A DNA stretch of 64,000 nucleotides from Prunus persica (GCF_000346465.2 NC_034012.1:24361422-24425421); one strand, 5' to 3'. Shown: positions 45,294 through 58,475, numbered from the stretch's first letter. Notes: generated by a model not told the origin, from the letters alone. Translations and numbers: made by a program.

Positions 45294-46214
45294 CAAGGTC
45301 TAAAATATCGATGATATTGGAAATATCTGTAGTCTAAAAATATGGAAATTTCGATGGAAATATCGGGATATTATCGATATCGATAAAAATTGAATAAAAA
45401 CCACGGAAATTGTAAGAAAAACTTGGAAATTTTTATTGAAACTTTGGAGAATGCCAATTTAGTCAATTATCTATGAGTTTATGACAAAAAATTAGAAGGA
45501 AATGCATTGCATGATGGATTTAACTAATTTAAGTTGATTATACAGCAAGCGGGCAAACACTATGAGTGTAAAAAATATGTAATAATTAATGAAAAAAGAT
45601 TAAATACACCGTAATCATTCATATATAATGATTTACTATAATATTTTACACTTTATACATTGCATGGTAAGATACATGAATGACTTAGTACCACATAGAG
45701 TTCCTACGAAGTTCAAATTTTTCACTATCTTCATCATCTCTATGTGTAGAGTAAGTGTATTGTGAAGAGTAGTCATCAAATGATAAATCCCCAAAATAGT
45801 TTTGCATGTAATTGTTAACATACCACCCATATAAATATAAATATTTTAGCATATTATCACAAAAACATAAGTGATATGGTGTTTAAGGTGTTGGAGGAGT
45901 AAAATGGGAGGGGTTCATATCCCCTTTGTGCTTTTTTCTCCCCTTTTTCCCCTTTTTTTCTTTTAATAACTTTTTTTTTTCCTTCACATCGATATTTTCG
46001 ATATTTTCGATATTTTAGCGATATTACACCGATATTTTGACAAAATATTGCTGAAATGTGAGCGAAATTATCGACATCGATATTTTCCGATATTATCGTC
46101 GATATTGTCGATATTTATACGATATGTACATGGATATGTTCCGAAATATCCGTGATTCAAAAAAATCGAAATATCCTCGATATTTCCTCGATATTATCGA
46201 TATTTCAGACTACG
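45294..46214. mobile_element. hAT-type MITE with ATATCGAT-rich ends, 921 bp
   Basis: Flanked by the 8-bp duplication CATGCAAG (45286-45293 and 46215-46222). Inverted ends: CAAGGTCTAAAATATCGATG on the left, and CGTAGTCTGAAATATCGATA as the reverse complement of the right. Both halves are full of gatattttcgatatt words. No transposase. An 8-bp duplication and a C-A-x-x-G start fit the hAT superfamily. Confidence 0.8.
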
Positions 46215-47180
46215 CATGCAAGTGCTTTCGGCACTCACCTTACCAAGTTTCATGCCCTTTGGCAATTTCCTTGCTATATGCAAGTCTCATGCAAGTGCCT
46301 TCGGCACCCCGTACCTTTCAACACCTTACCAAGTTTCATAACCTCTAGCAATTTCCTTGCCACACGCAAGTATCATGCAAGTGCCTTTGGCACCCCCATG
46401 CCTTTCGGCACCTTGTCTTGCGACATACAAGTTTTGTGTCTTCGGCACCCCTCACTCCCTTTGGCACCTTGTCTTTGCAATTTGCTCATACGATCCGCGT
46501 GACGTCACCCCTGTCGATCATGCAAGGGACTCTCACTTGACAAGTACATGATGTCATCCTGCCGATCGACAAGCACAGTGCCAATCAAGAAGAAGATGCT
46601 TGCACAGTTCACGTGTCCTTCGGAAGTCATCTTGTGTCACTCAAGTCGCATGCCTTTCGGCAACCACCTTACGACATGCAAATCTTGTGCCTCCCGCATA
46701 CTATGATGCCCTTCGGCACCTTATCTTTAGACATACAAGTCTTGCGCATTTGGCACCCCTCATGCCATTCGACTTTTGACTTGCGACATGCAAGTGTTGT
46801 GCCTTCAGCACCCCTGCCATTTGGAGTATTATGATGCTCTTCGGCACCTCACAAGTTTGCCTTTCAGCAATTACCTTGCGACATGCAACCATGCCCTTCA
46901 GCAATCACCTTGCGACTTGCAAATTTGCCCTTTGGCACCCAACCTTATGACATGCAAGTCTTTTGCCCTTCGGCAATTCCCTTGTGACACGCAAGTCTTG
47001 TGCCTTCAACACCCTTGTCCTTTCTGCACATTCTCTTGTGGCATGCAAGTTTTGTGCCTTTAGCACTTTGTCTTGCGACATGTAAGTCTTGTGCCTTTGG
47101 CACCCCCTACCCTCTGGCATACTATGATGCCCTTTAGCACCCTCGCCCTTTGGCATAGTATCATGCCCTTAGACACAATT
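46215..47180. repeat. Degenerate tandem repeat of the gypsy spacer
   Basis: Irregular copies built from cttgcgacatgcaagtcttg, gtgccttcggcacccc and atgcccttcggcacc. Unit length varies from about 50 to 100 bp. The array starts at 45220 and is interrupted by the MITE at 45294-46214. Short open frames rich in FGTL or LRHP are by-products. Confidence 0.8.
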
Positions 47181-47388
47181 ACATAACACATGGGGGACTT
47201 GCTAACCACTTAGGTTTTTGTTCCAACTTCTCTCCCTCCAATGTCCTTCCTACCCGAGGACATGGGAGAGTGGGGATAATGCACTATACGGCTTGAAAGA
47301 TGAACTATAGTGTTGCTCAGCTAGTGCACTTAAAATCACAAATCCCCAAGCAAGAAATACCTTCTTACTCGCGAACTTGGGGGACTAC

Positions 47389-47933
47389 TATTGGTACAGT
47401 GACTAATCAAGCAACTAGCTAGGCAAGATCAGCCACGTGCCATGGTTTGAGAGGTCGTCACCTTAGCCAAAGAAGCCTTGCCACAAGTCACAACTAAAGG
47501 CAATGTTAAGATTCCCACATTGGAATACTACAAGATGTGGAGACTCCCCTTCACCTAGAAAAGAAGACCACTCTCCACTTAGAAAAGGGTCTTGACTTCT
47601 GAGTCTTGACCCTTGGGCCTTGGACTCTTGGGCTTTGTACCTTAGGCCGTCTTCTCTTTATCTTTGGGTCTAATACCCTTGTACAAATGTAAATATACAT
47701 TATCATAATACAAACATCATTCTCCAAGGACGTAGCCCATTATTCTGATGAACCACGTATACCTTGTCTTCTGCATGCTTATTTACTTTACTTACGCTGA
47801 ACGTCATTGACTACCAAAGACAGTCTCTTGCCTTACCTCCCGAAGGCATATACACATGCTAAAGGCTCACGTATTCACACATCATCCACTACTCCACATC
47901 TATCTAACTTGAATCCCATTTTGGGCATCAACA
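47389..47933 (+). repeat. 3' LTR of the third gypsy element
   Basis: It starts TATTGGTACAGTG directly after the purine tract (the expected TG has become TA) and ends GGGCATCAACA. Length is about 545 bp. No partner LTR lies in the window. Confidence 0.6.
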
Positions 47934-48457
47934 GCCTACATATAAATGAAACGAAATGTTGAAAGTCTTTAATTTTCGTTTATTGTTGTTGTCATGGTAA
48001 TTAATTATGTTTTTTTTCCCTCTTCTTTGTTACTATCTGATTACCTATGTTTTGGTTCAAATTTATTTTATTTTTTGAGTATTTTTCTCTATTCTTCGTA
48101 CTCTAGGAATTCTGGAGAAATTTGGTGACAATATGAAAAGATAAGAGAGAGAATAGAAATTTGGGAAGCCCATATTTGTTTCAATTGATTTCTATAAATT
48201 GAAGTGGTTGTTTTACAAAAAATAATGTAGACTTTAGAGCTATCAGAAAAAAAAAAATGGAGCCTGAGAAGTCAGGCTTAAAGAAAAGTGTTATTTCTCA
48301 GTCTCTGAACGATGTGGCCTAAAGTTTAGCAGATGATGACCTTGTTTTCTAAGAGAAGATAGGAACTTCTATAAGTAGATGCAAAACACTGACCCAATCA
48401 ATACATCACCAATAGGTTAGTCTAAAATAAATACAAAATTAAACAATATAATAGTTT
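47934..48457. other. Intergenic, no gene seen
   Basis: AT-rich sequence with T tracts. It ends with atataatagttt (48446-48457), which recurs immediately after the next element at 53398-53409. Confidence 0.4.
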
Positions 48458-51400
48458 TGTTGGTCCCTATTTTCGACACTCTGTCTCTTCCGGATCGAGC
48501 TGCTCTAGAGAGTAGGAAGGCTATCGGGTCGACACCAATGCCCTGATTAGATTTCTAGCTCGCGAGAGGATTCTTTCAACTCTTAAAAAAAATTGAAAGT
48601 TGGATTAGGTTGACAAGGACGGACGAGCTCGGGTTGGGGTCTGATGATTTTCTTCTCCTAACCTGATCGCAGATTACGTAGGGGTGCCACTATTGGGTAT
48701 GAGACCAGCCAAATAGACCTAGTATATGCGAACAGGATATCTGTTTAGTGGATTCGCGTTTGTTCTAGACTTCTGATCAAGCCATTATTCTCCAAGGGGA
48801 GTAGTGGCTTGGATGAGTTCTTTTCTATGCCTCAATCAAGATAACTTTAATATTCTTTCACTCATGCATTGTTGGTTTAATAGATAGGAAGGGCACCTGA
48901 TCAAACAAGAAGGAAACCAATGTTGTGGTTAATGCTCCCCCATTTGGGTTCAAAAACCTAACTTGAACCTGAGATGACCCTAGACCGGGTCAAGATTCAG
49001 CCGATTCGGGCCCAACAATGCAGTTCAGGCCCTGACAAGACCTTACTTTCAGACTAATAAAGCCCTATTCAGGCCTAAACCCTTATCGTGGGTCTGAATA
49101 ACGATAGGCTAAATATGCAAGGGTAGGAAAATAAGTTAATCTACAAGAGTGTATAAAGCAACTAAATAGCAGTTATTAATGATGATTCAATAAGTAAAGA
49201 GGTTCAGATGTTGGAGATCCCTCTATCCAACTCTAGTACAAAATAAAAATGAAAGCCAAAGATTTCTCTATTTAGCTAATTTTAAATACCAGTTACAATG
49301 TAGAAGAAGCTTGAGATTTCTCTATCCAGTTTGAACAGAATATATGTTTAAAGAAATTCAAACAGATTGTTTTAACAAGAATCATACCATAAGAATGGCA
49401 GAGCAACAAAAGAAAAACGTATGAGTAGTCAACTGGTTATCTGAACAGAGAGTAGGCTATTTGAAAAGATCTTCAAGTTTTTTCAACTGTTTTTGAGACA
49501 TTGCGTCTGGTTTTTGGAGAGAGAGTCCCCTTTTGTTGTTGTAGAGCCTCTGTATTTATAAGCAAGAATTCCTAATGATGAAGGCTGAAAGAGGATATTT
49601 GGCTGCTATCCAAAGTCAGATGTTGATCTGCCTTTATGACCCGGTACATAGGTGGGAGGAATGTTATGTTTCCTATTAAGATCGGTGCACTAGATACTAA
49701 GTTATACTAGGTTTTGATAAAAGTTTAAATTAGGTTATACCTTGAGGCCCAAAACCTTGTGGAATAAGGAAAGGTTTTGAAGCCTATGAAAGGGTCATAT
49801 TTATTTCCTTTTTTGCTTGAATCGTTTTGGTGGGCTTGGAAGGTTAGTCAAGTTCGCCCTCGGTGATGAGTAGAGATGACTTGACTTAGCCCTATATAAG
49901 CTTAAGACCCTCCTCTCATCAGACACGTTCTCTAACCTTAATCTTATCATAAGGAGAAAGCTGAAACAGATTTTGAGAGAGAGCAAAAGTCTTGAGCCAT
50001 TCCTGTTCTTGCTACGATATTGCTGTTGTGGATGAATGAGTTCAGAGGTCGTGTACACAAGAAAGATGGTGTGAGGTATGTCTTTACGTATTTCAGATTG
50101 TGTGAACTAAAATTATTTTTCAAGCATGCCATTATGTTTTCTTATCTGTTTATGCCATGATGATTTTTTGGTTATGTTTATAATTTGAAGATGGTTTAAA
50201 ACATGTTTTTTTTTCTAAATATCAAGAATATTAAAGAATCTGGAAAAGCATGTTTTAATTTTATTTTCATATCTTCAAAACTTGAAACACGTTTTTGACC
50301 ACCAGATGACCACCTAAAAATGCCCATATATCACAGCAAAGCTGTGAGTTGTGTGAATTAGGTCATTCCTTATTCAGAAAAGTATTTTGTGTCAAAAATG
50401 GACACCAAAAACCCCTAAAACATTGTTCACTACAGAAATTACTATTCACTGTAATTTAGGATTTTCTCTCTTCAACTATGCTTATTTGGTTATTTTCTGA
50501 GCTAGATAGGTGCTTGTCTTTGTTATAAGAATCAACAAATTTTTTATAAAAAAAACCAAACCTAAATACTCAAACCATAAAGAAATAAATAATCAAAATT
50601 CCATCATACCTAAGTTACTTGATAAGTTTCTTCAACAAATAGAATCTATCCTGTAATTTGTTTATGATGGCATGAGATAACATGTAATTTGTGTAAGCTA
50701 TAAGTAAAGACAATTGCAATCTATGAAACCTACGCCCCAACTTGAATCATCTGTTGAGATTTTCGATACCACCACTAATAGGGAGATAGTGGTACTTGAC
50801 CCGTTCCCTGCTAGGGAAAACCACACGTTCATGGCAGTACGTTGTGACAAGGAGGATTAGATAGCAACCTGTTGTCTTCATTAAATATTATTGGAGTAGT
50901 TGATTTTAAGTTGGATTCAAGATATATTTTAGAGTTGGATGGTGTAGTTTCAGTACCCTAAACAAAGAGAAATTTAATTTACGTTTCAAGATTATTAAGA
51001 CTTGGTTTTATTTTGGATTCAATAAAGATGTTTTTGTATCTCAGAATTCAAAGACAATAAAGGTGGATTATATTGTCTCAATGACAATAAAGATGGTGAA
51101 GTTTTAATAGCTGAATCGAGTGAGAAAAAGATTAGAAATGAAGGAACATCCACTAGGTTATGGCATGGATGTTTAGGACATATTTCAAAGAAAGAATGAA
51201 AATTCTTGTTAAGGAACAAATCTTGCCATTACTGACTTTCGGTGATGACGAAATTTGTATTGAATGTATTAAAGGAAATATTACTAAGACTAAAAAGAAA
51301 GGTGTAACTGGACCATTTCCTCATCAAACAATTGATGGAAATCGCTATTTCATCACCTTTATAGATGACCATTCTCGTTTTCGTTATCTATATCTCAGAG

Positions 51401-53397
51401 CAGAAAAGTCTCAAGCTTTTGAAATGTTCAAAAAATTTCAAACTCAAGTAAAAAGACAACTTGACAAAAAGATCAAAATTGTGAGGTCAGACATAGGAGG
51501 TGAATATTATGGATGTTTGATGAAGGAGGAAGACGTGCTAGACTTTTTTACTAGGTATTATGCTCAGTACACAATGCCAGGAATTCCGCAACATAATGGT
51601 GTGGCTGAGAGAAGAAATCGAACTTTAAAGGACATGTTTCTTAGCAAGATTTCCAAAACTGATTTGCCTATGCTTTTTGAGAGAGACAATAAAATATAGA
51701 GTGCCTAGTAACTCCATACCTAAGACATTTTTTTTGAAATTTAGAATTCCAGAAAGCCTAGCCTGTAGCACCTTCATTTATGAGGTTGTAAAGCTGAAGT
51801 TAGAATCTATAAACCCTCAAGAGAAGAAGCTTGATCCTAAAATGATTTGCTGTCATTTTATTGGTTATCCTGCAAGGTCAAAGGGTTCTAGATTTTACTA
51901 TTCAAAATATGGTACCCAAATTAAGTTTTAAGTTTTATTAAAATTTTAGTGTCCAAATTATAGTACTCGAATTGTTGAGACTGGTTGTTCAGTATGAAGA
52001 ACAAGTTGATCAACAACAACAACAACAAGAACAAACTGCAGAAAATCCTCAATAAGAAAGTTCACCTGAACCAATATCGTTGAGGAGATCAGACAAACCA
52101 AGAAGATCCACAGCAATTTCAGAGTATGTGTACTTACATGAAGCAGATTTTGACATTGGAGATGAGGCTGATTTAACAAGTTTTAAAAAATTTATGGAGA
52201 GTCAAAATGCAGACAAATAGAGGGAAGTATAGGGATTAGTTGAACCTTACAAGAGCCAGAAATTGGTTGGCTCAAAATGGGTATTTAAAACAAAGAAGGA
52301 TAAGGATGGAAGAATTGAAAGATTTGAAGCTAGATTGGTAGCAAAAAGATTCACCCAAAGGGAGGGAATTGACTACACTGAGACGTTTTCTCCAGTTTCC
52401 ACCAAAGATTCTTTCCGCATCATTATAGTTTTGGTGGCACATTATGACCTACCTTTACATCAAATGGATGTAAAAACTGCTTTCCTGAATGATGAACTTG
52501 AAGAAGAAAATTTTATGAGGCAATGTGAAGGGTTTGCAAAGGAGGGAAAAGAGCATATAGTTTGCAAACTTAGCAAGGCAATTTATGGACGGAAGCAAGC
52601 AAGGCGGGAGGTGGTATTTCAAATTCCATCAAACTGTTTCATCTTATGGTTTTGAAGAGGATACAGCGGATCAATGCATTTATCTGAAAAAGTGTGGGAG
52701 CCGATTTATTTTTCTAGTACTGTATGTCGACGGTATACTTTTGGCTACAAATGACCACAATTCACTGAACGACACTAATGAGCTACTTTCAAATAATGAG
52801 AGTAAGCAGAAGTCTTGAGCCGTTCCTGTTCTTGCTGGAATATTACTGCTGTGATTGAATGAGTTCAGAGATCGTGTACATAAGAAAGATGGTGTCAGGT
52901 GTCTTTACGTATTTCAAATTGTGTGAAAGATCATGAACATGCATATAAAGAAATCTAACGAGGAAAACCAATCTTAGACAAAACTATTGGACTCAAAGGA
53001 TGCCACTCTGATCTGTGTTCTTTTGTAGTTGGACATCCAACTAGAAATCGGCTTCCTCCAACTCTGGCATCTACTATCTAGCTTTCTTTCCCTGCTTGGA
53101 GATACGGCAGTTAAGTCGCCATTAATGGTCACAATCCCTCTTCAGACCCTCACGTCGGTCGATGTGCAACGATTACCAATTTTCCTAATTTTAGTGCGGA
53201 CCAAAGTTGGGGTCCTTTATGACTATGGGCTTTTGAGAAGCTTTTGCCTACTGCTGACCCAAAATCAAAAAGGCCCTTTTTTGTCGTTTCAAAAGGAAAG
53301 AGGTTGGGCTTGGGTTTAATAGATATTTTTTTTAGAATAAAACCATTTTTGGCCCATTTTCCAAATATGGTACAAACAAATTTTTTTAGGGCTAACA
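48458..53397 (+). mobile_element. Decayed copia element flanked by a 12-bp direct repeat
   Basis: It starts TGTTGGTCCC and ends GGCTAACA, flanked on both sides by atataatagttt. 48458-50739 is non-coding (TATA box cctatataag at 49891) and probably LTR plus leader. Pol fragments lie at 50740-52818. A 125-bp segment (aagtcttgagcc...attgtgtgaa) occurs at 49987-50107 and 52810-52928 and may be what is left of paired LTRs. A 12-bp flank repeat is longer than the usual 5 bp of copia, so the borders could be secondary. Confidence 0.6.
50740..52818 (+). pseudogene. Copia integrase and RT remnant
   Basis: GAG-pre-integrase residues (LWHGCLGHISKK), integrase YFITFIDDHSRFRYLYL, IVRSDIGGEY and QHNGVAERRNRTLKDM (DDE core recognisable), then KLDPKMICCHFIGY. 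RT: VGSKWVFKTKKDKDGRIERF, GIDYTETFSPVSTKDSFRII and HQMDVKTAFLNDELEEENFM. One frame over come WYFKFHQTVSSYGFEEDTAD and LVLYVDGILLA, where the catalytic YVDD has become YVDG. Several stops and frameshifts; sequence ends after RT. Confidence 0.85.
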
Positions 53398-53714
53398 ATA
53401 TAATAGTTTAACTACATAGATAAATGAGGAACAAAGAAACATAAACAAATATAGCAACCAGCAGCTTTGTTAGTCCAACCCCAGCAGGAAATGAATTCCT
53501 GTGCCATAATTCAGGGATCCCTTAATTAATTCCTGATTTCCTGGTGTAATTCATGTTATCTAATTAGAATAATTACCTGGTTAGGATTCCTTGTAAATTA
53601 ACTAATTACTTTTTTTTTTTTACGAAAAGTCAACTTGTACTTGTATATATATCCTCCTCTTGGAGAAATATACTATAATTTACAATTATTCAATCCTTCT
53701 GTGTTTAATTTGAG

Positions 53715-53990
53715 TTGGAACTAGACCGTCATCATCCAATCAACATGAAGTGTCCTGATGATGTGAAGATTCATGTTGAGATACAGGAAGACTGTATTTA
53801 TAATTTTCTTGCAAGTCTAGATGATGAGTTTGATAAAATTAGAGGAGATTTGTTGAGATTAAGTCCATTTCCAAAATTGGAGGTGTCGTTTGCTTTCATT
53901 TGTAAAGAGGCCCAACGCCGGGAGACATGCTCAAGAAGGATGGAAATACTGAATCCATGCTGTAATGGTTTCCAAAGCCCCTGCAGCTAG
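53715..53990 (+). pseudogene. Copia gag fragment
   Basis: IHVEIQEDCIYNFLASLDDE then FDKIRGDLLRLSPFPKLEVS is the copia-type gag (UBN2) pattern F-L-x-G-L-(D/N)-x-x-(F/Y)-D. A zinc-knuckle remnant (YCNGNHV) follows near 54040 in a shifted frame. Confidence 0.75.
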
Positions 53991-54328
53991 TTTTTCTTTT
54001 CCCTATCCAACCCCTAAGGAAAAAGAAAGCATGCATTGAACTTACTGTAATGGTAACCACGTGTTTTCACAAGAATGGGTTTCCGACGTGGTTCCCTGAA
54101 CGCCAAAAACAACGAAAAGCGGCGCATGAGAAGAAAAAGAATGGCTGGAGCGGTGCAACTGTTGTCCTTGCCGTCGGCTAATCTTCCTTCTGCCCAGTTA
54201 CCTACGCTACCTCGGGTGTCTCAACCTCGCCCATGGCAGCTCCTTCAATTGATGATTCTCTTACTGTTCTCTCTCACTTATCCATTCCAGAGTCTGCTGA
54301 CTGTGAAGGTAACTAGGGAAAATCTTTA

Positions 54329-55780
54329 GTGCTTTCTGACCAACAAGATACAGGTTGGATTATCGATTCTACTACTACTGATCATATGACCTATGATAGA
54401 TCATTTTTTCATTCTATGACTGCTCCTACCAAAACAAGTGTGGTTACTGCCAACTGTGAATCTAACTCAGTCACTGCAGCTGGTTCCATCACTCTTCCTC
54501 CTACCCTCTCTTTACATGAAACTTTTATTGTTCTTGCTTTGTCCCATAATTTATTATATGTTGGGCAAGTTACCAAACAGTTAAATTGTTGCATGCTCAT
54601 GTTCTCTTCCTTTTGTTTGCTTCAGGATGTTCAGACCAGGTACTAAGAAAGGGCTTCACTATGTGGATGACATTTCACCGGGTCGTGTTCATCAAGTTTG
54701 AGGCGTTGTCAGTCATAAGCATAAGAAGATTTGGTTATGGCATCACCGGTTGGGTCATGTTTCCTTTGGTTATTTGCAGTCTTTGATTCCATCTCTATTT
54801 AGTGGAGTAAAAATTTATGATTTTTAGATTGAGACTTGTATTCTCGCAAAAAGTCACTGAACTTTTTATCCACCTAGTTTGAATAAAAGCACATCTCCTT
54901 TTGATTGAATTCATTCAGATGTTTGGGGTTTATCTTCTATTACTATTATCTTTGGTGTTCGGTGGTTTGTGATCTTCATTGATGATCGTACTCGGTTAAC
55001 TTGGCTTTATGTTATGAAGCATAAAAGTGAAGTTGGTTCTTTATTCAAGAATTTTTACTAGATGATTCAAACCGCAGCTATTCAGTATGATATCTACCTT
55101 CTTAATCGTATGCCTTTATGTGTTTTGGGTTTTAAAACACCACTCCAGACATTGGTTGCTCATGTTCCTATTTGTTCTCATCTTCATCTCAATAAATCTC
55201 ACTGAACCAAGTTGAATCCATGTGCCCTCCGCTGTGTCTTTGTGGGTTCTACACCTCAATAAAAGGGATACCAATGTTACAATCCCTCCAGTCGCCACTT
55301 TTATGTTACCATGGATGTCACATTTGTGGAGAACAATATAGTAAAGAAAGCACATAATTGGTATGAGATAGAAATACGGGGGAAAGAAGCACAAAATAAT
55401 GCGCTGGAAGCAGGCTACCAACTAGTCTAGCCGAGCCACACAACCGACCAGAGCTGAACGGCCCAGTCGAACTGGACATCAGTCATCCAAAGCTAGACAA
55501 CAGCAACCCCCTTCTCTCGAACATACCTACTCATGCTCTACTAGAACATCCCTGAGGTAAGTCCTTCAAATCCCAGTGCTTCTCAAAATATGGTTGAAAT
55601 TGTGAAAAAATTACATGGATGAGCAAACAAGGGAATACCACCAGACACATTCCCACTAGAAGGCAAGGTGAAATATGTCATTGTTGATTATATCTCCACA
55701 CACAGATTGCCTCCTCAAGCTAAAGCATTTGTCTATCCGATTGAAGGAATTAAAATTCCTAATAGATTGGAAGAAGCTTT
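54329..55780 (+). pseudogene. Copia protease and integrase remnant
   Basis: Protease site reads WIIDSTTTDHMTYD, so the expected DSG is DST, a lost catalytic context. GAG-pre-integrase GLHYVDDISPGR and WLWHHRLGHVSFGYLQSLIP, then IHSDVWG (first Asp), VIFIDDRTRLTWLYV, YLLNRMP and HLHLNKSH. Numerous stops. KYVIVDYISTHRLPPQAKAF just before the MITE precedes the RT. Confidence 0.8.
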
Positions 55781-56766
55781 TAGGGCGCGTCAATGGGCCT
55801 GGCCAGTCTAACTCGGCCCAAATTTAATGGGCTTGGGCCGGGACGGGCCGGGCTTTAAAGAGAAGAGAGAAAATACAGGGCTGGGACGGGCCGAGGTTTT
55901 TTAGAAAATTCAAAGCCCAAGCCCAACCCATAGACCGGGCTTGAGAAAGCCCATCGGGCTGGGCTAGGCTAAGCCCAATGGGCCAAGCCGAAACGGGCCT
56001 ACTTCATTAAAAAAAAATCATAAACTTAATCATAAGGGCATTTTAGTCCAAATTTGAGATTAAACTCACTTAATTCCAATATTTTCACATCAAACCAAAT
56101 TCATAAAACACCCAATAAAGTCACACAACTTAATAAGATTTTTCACAAAAATAATAAAACCAAGTATTATTTTTGAAGTTATTACATAATTAAACCATAA
56201 TACGTTTTAAGAAATAATTTTTTAAAAATAATAAGTATAAAAAAAATATTTTTTTAAAGGATGGTATGAATAAATATGCAAATGTTTGGTGATGTGTTCA
56301 AGAAAAGCGTGATTATATTTGGTGGTATGATTATGTTTCGTGATATGATTATATTTGGTGATATGATATGTTGTTCATCTTATTTTTATATATAATTGTT
56401 GTATTAATATTGACACAAATTATTGTGCTAATCATCCAATTATAAACTAGGAATGAGTAAAGAAAAGTAAATGAAATTAAACAAATTATATATGTGATTT
56501 AAGTGATATAATCATAATCCTAAACTTTTATTTATACATAATTATATATGTATGCGGGCCTAACGGGTCGGGCTTTTGTGGGTGGGCCGGGCTGGGCTTT
56601 CTTGGGCTTAACCGGGCCGAGCTTCAGACACCCAAGCCTAAGCTTAACCCAGCCCAAGGCAGGCCAGGCCATCTCAAAGCCCATAACGGGCCGGGCAGGG
56701 CTTTTTTTCGATAGGCCAGCGGGCCCTCATCTGCCCATGAGCCCGCGGGCCAAATGATGAGGCCTA
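55781..56766. mobile_element. hAT-type MITE rich in GGGCCGGGC, 986 bp
   Basis: Flanked by the 8-bp duplication GAAGCTTT (55773-55780, 56767-56774). Ends: TAGGGCGCGTCAATGGGCC on the left, TAGGCCTCATCATTTGGCCC as the reverse complement of the right. GC-rich ends with gggcttgggccgggc words surround an AT-rich core. T-A-G-G-G start plus 8-bp duplication fits hAT. It interrupts copia coding sequence in the pol gene. Confidence 0.85.
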
Positions 56767-56774
56767 GAAGCTTT

Positions 56775-58230
56775 GCACCCAAAATGAATGAAAGCAATGA
56801 ATGTGGAGATGGAGGCCTTACAGAAGAATGGAACATGGGAGATAGTTTCGTAACTTGAAGGAAATAAACCTATTGGAAGTCAATGGGTGCACAAAGTTAA
56901 GCACAAAGTTGATGGCATAATAGACATATATAAAGCAAGACTTATGGCCAAAGGGTATACGTAGACTTATAGATTGATTATCAGGATACATTTGCATCGT
57001 TGGAAAAAATGAATGCGGTGCGAGTTCTATTGTCCTTAGAAGCTAATTTAGATTGGCCTCTCAAGCAATTCGATGTGAAGAATGCCTTTCTGCATGGAGA
57101 TCTAGAAGAAAAAGTGTACATGAACATACCACCTCGTTATGGGTTGTCTAATAACAGTGGGAAGGTGTGCAGGCTTCGAAAGGCGAATTGAAGCAGTATT
57201 CTTGAGCATGGTTTGGGCAATTCACTAAAGCAATGAAGAAGTATGGATATCATCAAGGTAACTCAGATCATACCCTATTTATCAAACATAGTGATGGTAA
57301 GAATGCTTTGCTGATAATTATGTCGATGATATGGTAGTTACTGGTGATTATGATGTTAAAATGGTTAAATTACAGAAGTACTTAGTCTTAGAGTTTGAGA
57401 TGAACGACTTGGGGGTTTTGAAGTATTTTCTGGGAATCGAAGTAACATGCTCTGCTACTAGTATTTGTCTCTCTAAAAGGAAGTATGTTCTAGACCTGTT
57501 GACAGAAACTGGTATGTTTGGGTGTGCACGAGCCGAAATCCTTATTGTGCAGAATCATCACCTAGCAATCTAACTTGATCAAGTGCCAACCAACAAGGAA
57601 ATATATCAGAGGTTAGTGGGAAGACCAATTTATCTTTCGCACACTAGACGAGGTATCTCATATGCAGTTAGTGTTGTTAGTTAGTTCATGCATTTTCCTA
57701 GTGAGGATCACTTAGCAGCAGTTATGAGAATTTTGACTTATTTGAAGAAAGCTCCAGGCCGAGGCTTAATATTCATAAAACAGGGACATTTGGATGTCAA
57801 GGGTTATAGATATGTAGATTGGGCAGGCAATATAACAGATAGACATTCTACATTAGGTTACTTCACTTTTATTGGGAGTAATTTGGTTACATGGCGAAGT
57901 AAGAAGCATAATGCAGTGGCTCGATCTTCATCTAAGGTAGAATACATGGGCATAGCACAGGGAGTTTGTGAGCTTCTTTGGCTAAAGATACTCCTATCCG
58001 AAATTGGTTTTCCACCAGAGAAAGTCATGGAGCTTTACTGTGACAACCAAACTGCGAGAGAGATAGCAAATAATCTAGTTCAAGATGACAAAACTAAGCA
58101 TATTGAAGTGGATAGGCATTATATCAAGAAGAAGCTAGTAGATAAGCTAACTGATATACCATTTTGTAAAGTCAGAAGAACAACTGGCAAATGTCTTAAT
58201 GCATGCAGTGTCAACAAAGGTTTTTCATGA
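56775..58230 (+). pseudogene. Copia RT and RNase H remnant
   Basis: NVEMEALQKNGTWEIVS, PIGSQWVHKVKHKVDG, LKQFDVKNAFLHGDLEEKVY (57060), LGVLKYFLGIEVTCS, KRKYVLDLLTETG and LDQVPTNKEIYQRLVGR. RNase H: YVDWAGNITDRHSTLGYFTF, WRSKKHNAVARSSSKVEYMG and LYCDNQTAREIANN. The RT catalytic motif survives only as YVDD-like text near 57318 in a shifted frame. Stops at about 56852, 56965, 57190, 57571 and 57682. Confidence 0.85.
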
Positions 58231-58475
58231 CTCACTTGACAAGTTGATTAGAGAAGATATCTACGCACCAACTTGAGGAGTGAGTGTTATCGTGAGCCAT
58301 AATTCAAGAATCCCGTGATCCCTGATTTCCTGGTGTAATTCATGTAACCTAATTAGAATAATTGCCTATTTAAGATTCCTTGTTATTGTATATATATCCA
58401 CCTCTAGGAGAAATATAATATCATTCACAATTATTCAATCAATTATTCTGTGTTTAGTTTGGGTCCTTGCACCAT

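Larger units (their letters stand above)
44460..47933 (+). mobile_element. Third Tat-like gypsy element, 3' spacer and LTR only
   Basis: Long non-coding spacer with repeated ttaccgatcggcaa and tgcctttcggcacc words, a purine tract (gcgaacttgggggactac) and a 545-bp terminal sequence. The purine tract is nearly the same as that of the second gypsy element. No pol sequence was seen. A hAT MITE (45294-46214) sits in the spacer. Confidence 0.65.
53500..58475 (+). mobile_element. Copia retrotransposon with both LTRs, carrying a hAT MITE
   Basis: LTRs at ~53500-53715 and ~58285-58475 share gccataattca, ctgatttcctggtgtaattc, aattagaataatt and attctgtgttta. The 3' LTR starts TGTTATCG after ttgaggagtgag; the 5' LTR has lost a few bases at its start. 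gag, protease, integrase, RT and RNase H occur in order, all interrupted by stops. The MITE at 55781-56766 separates integrase from RT. Confidence 0.85.

Noticed and set aside
46058..47156. Short ORFs on both strands in the gypsy spacer
   Set aside because: They track the degenerate tandem repeat and the MITE ends.
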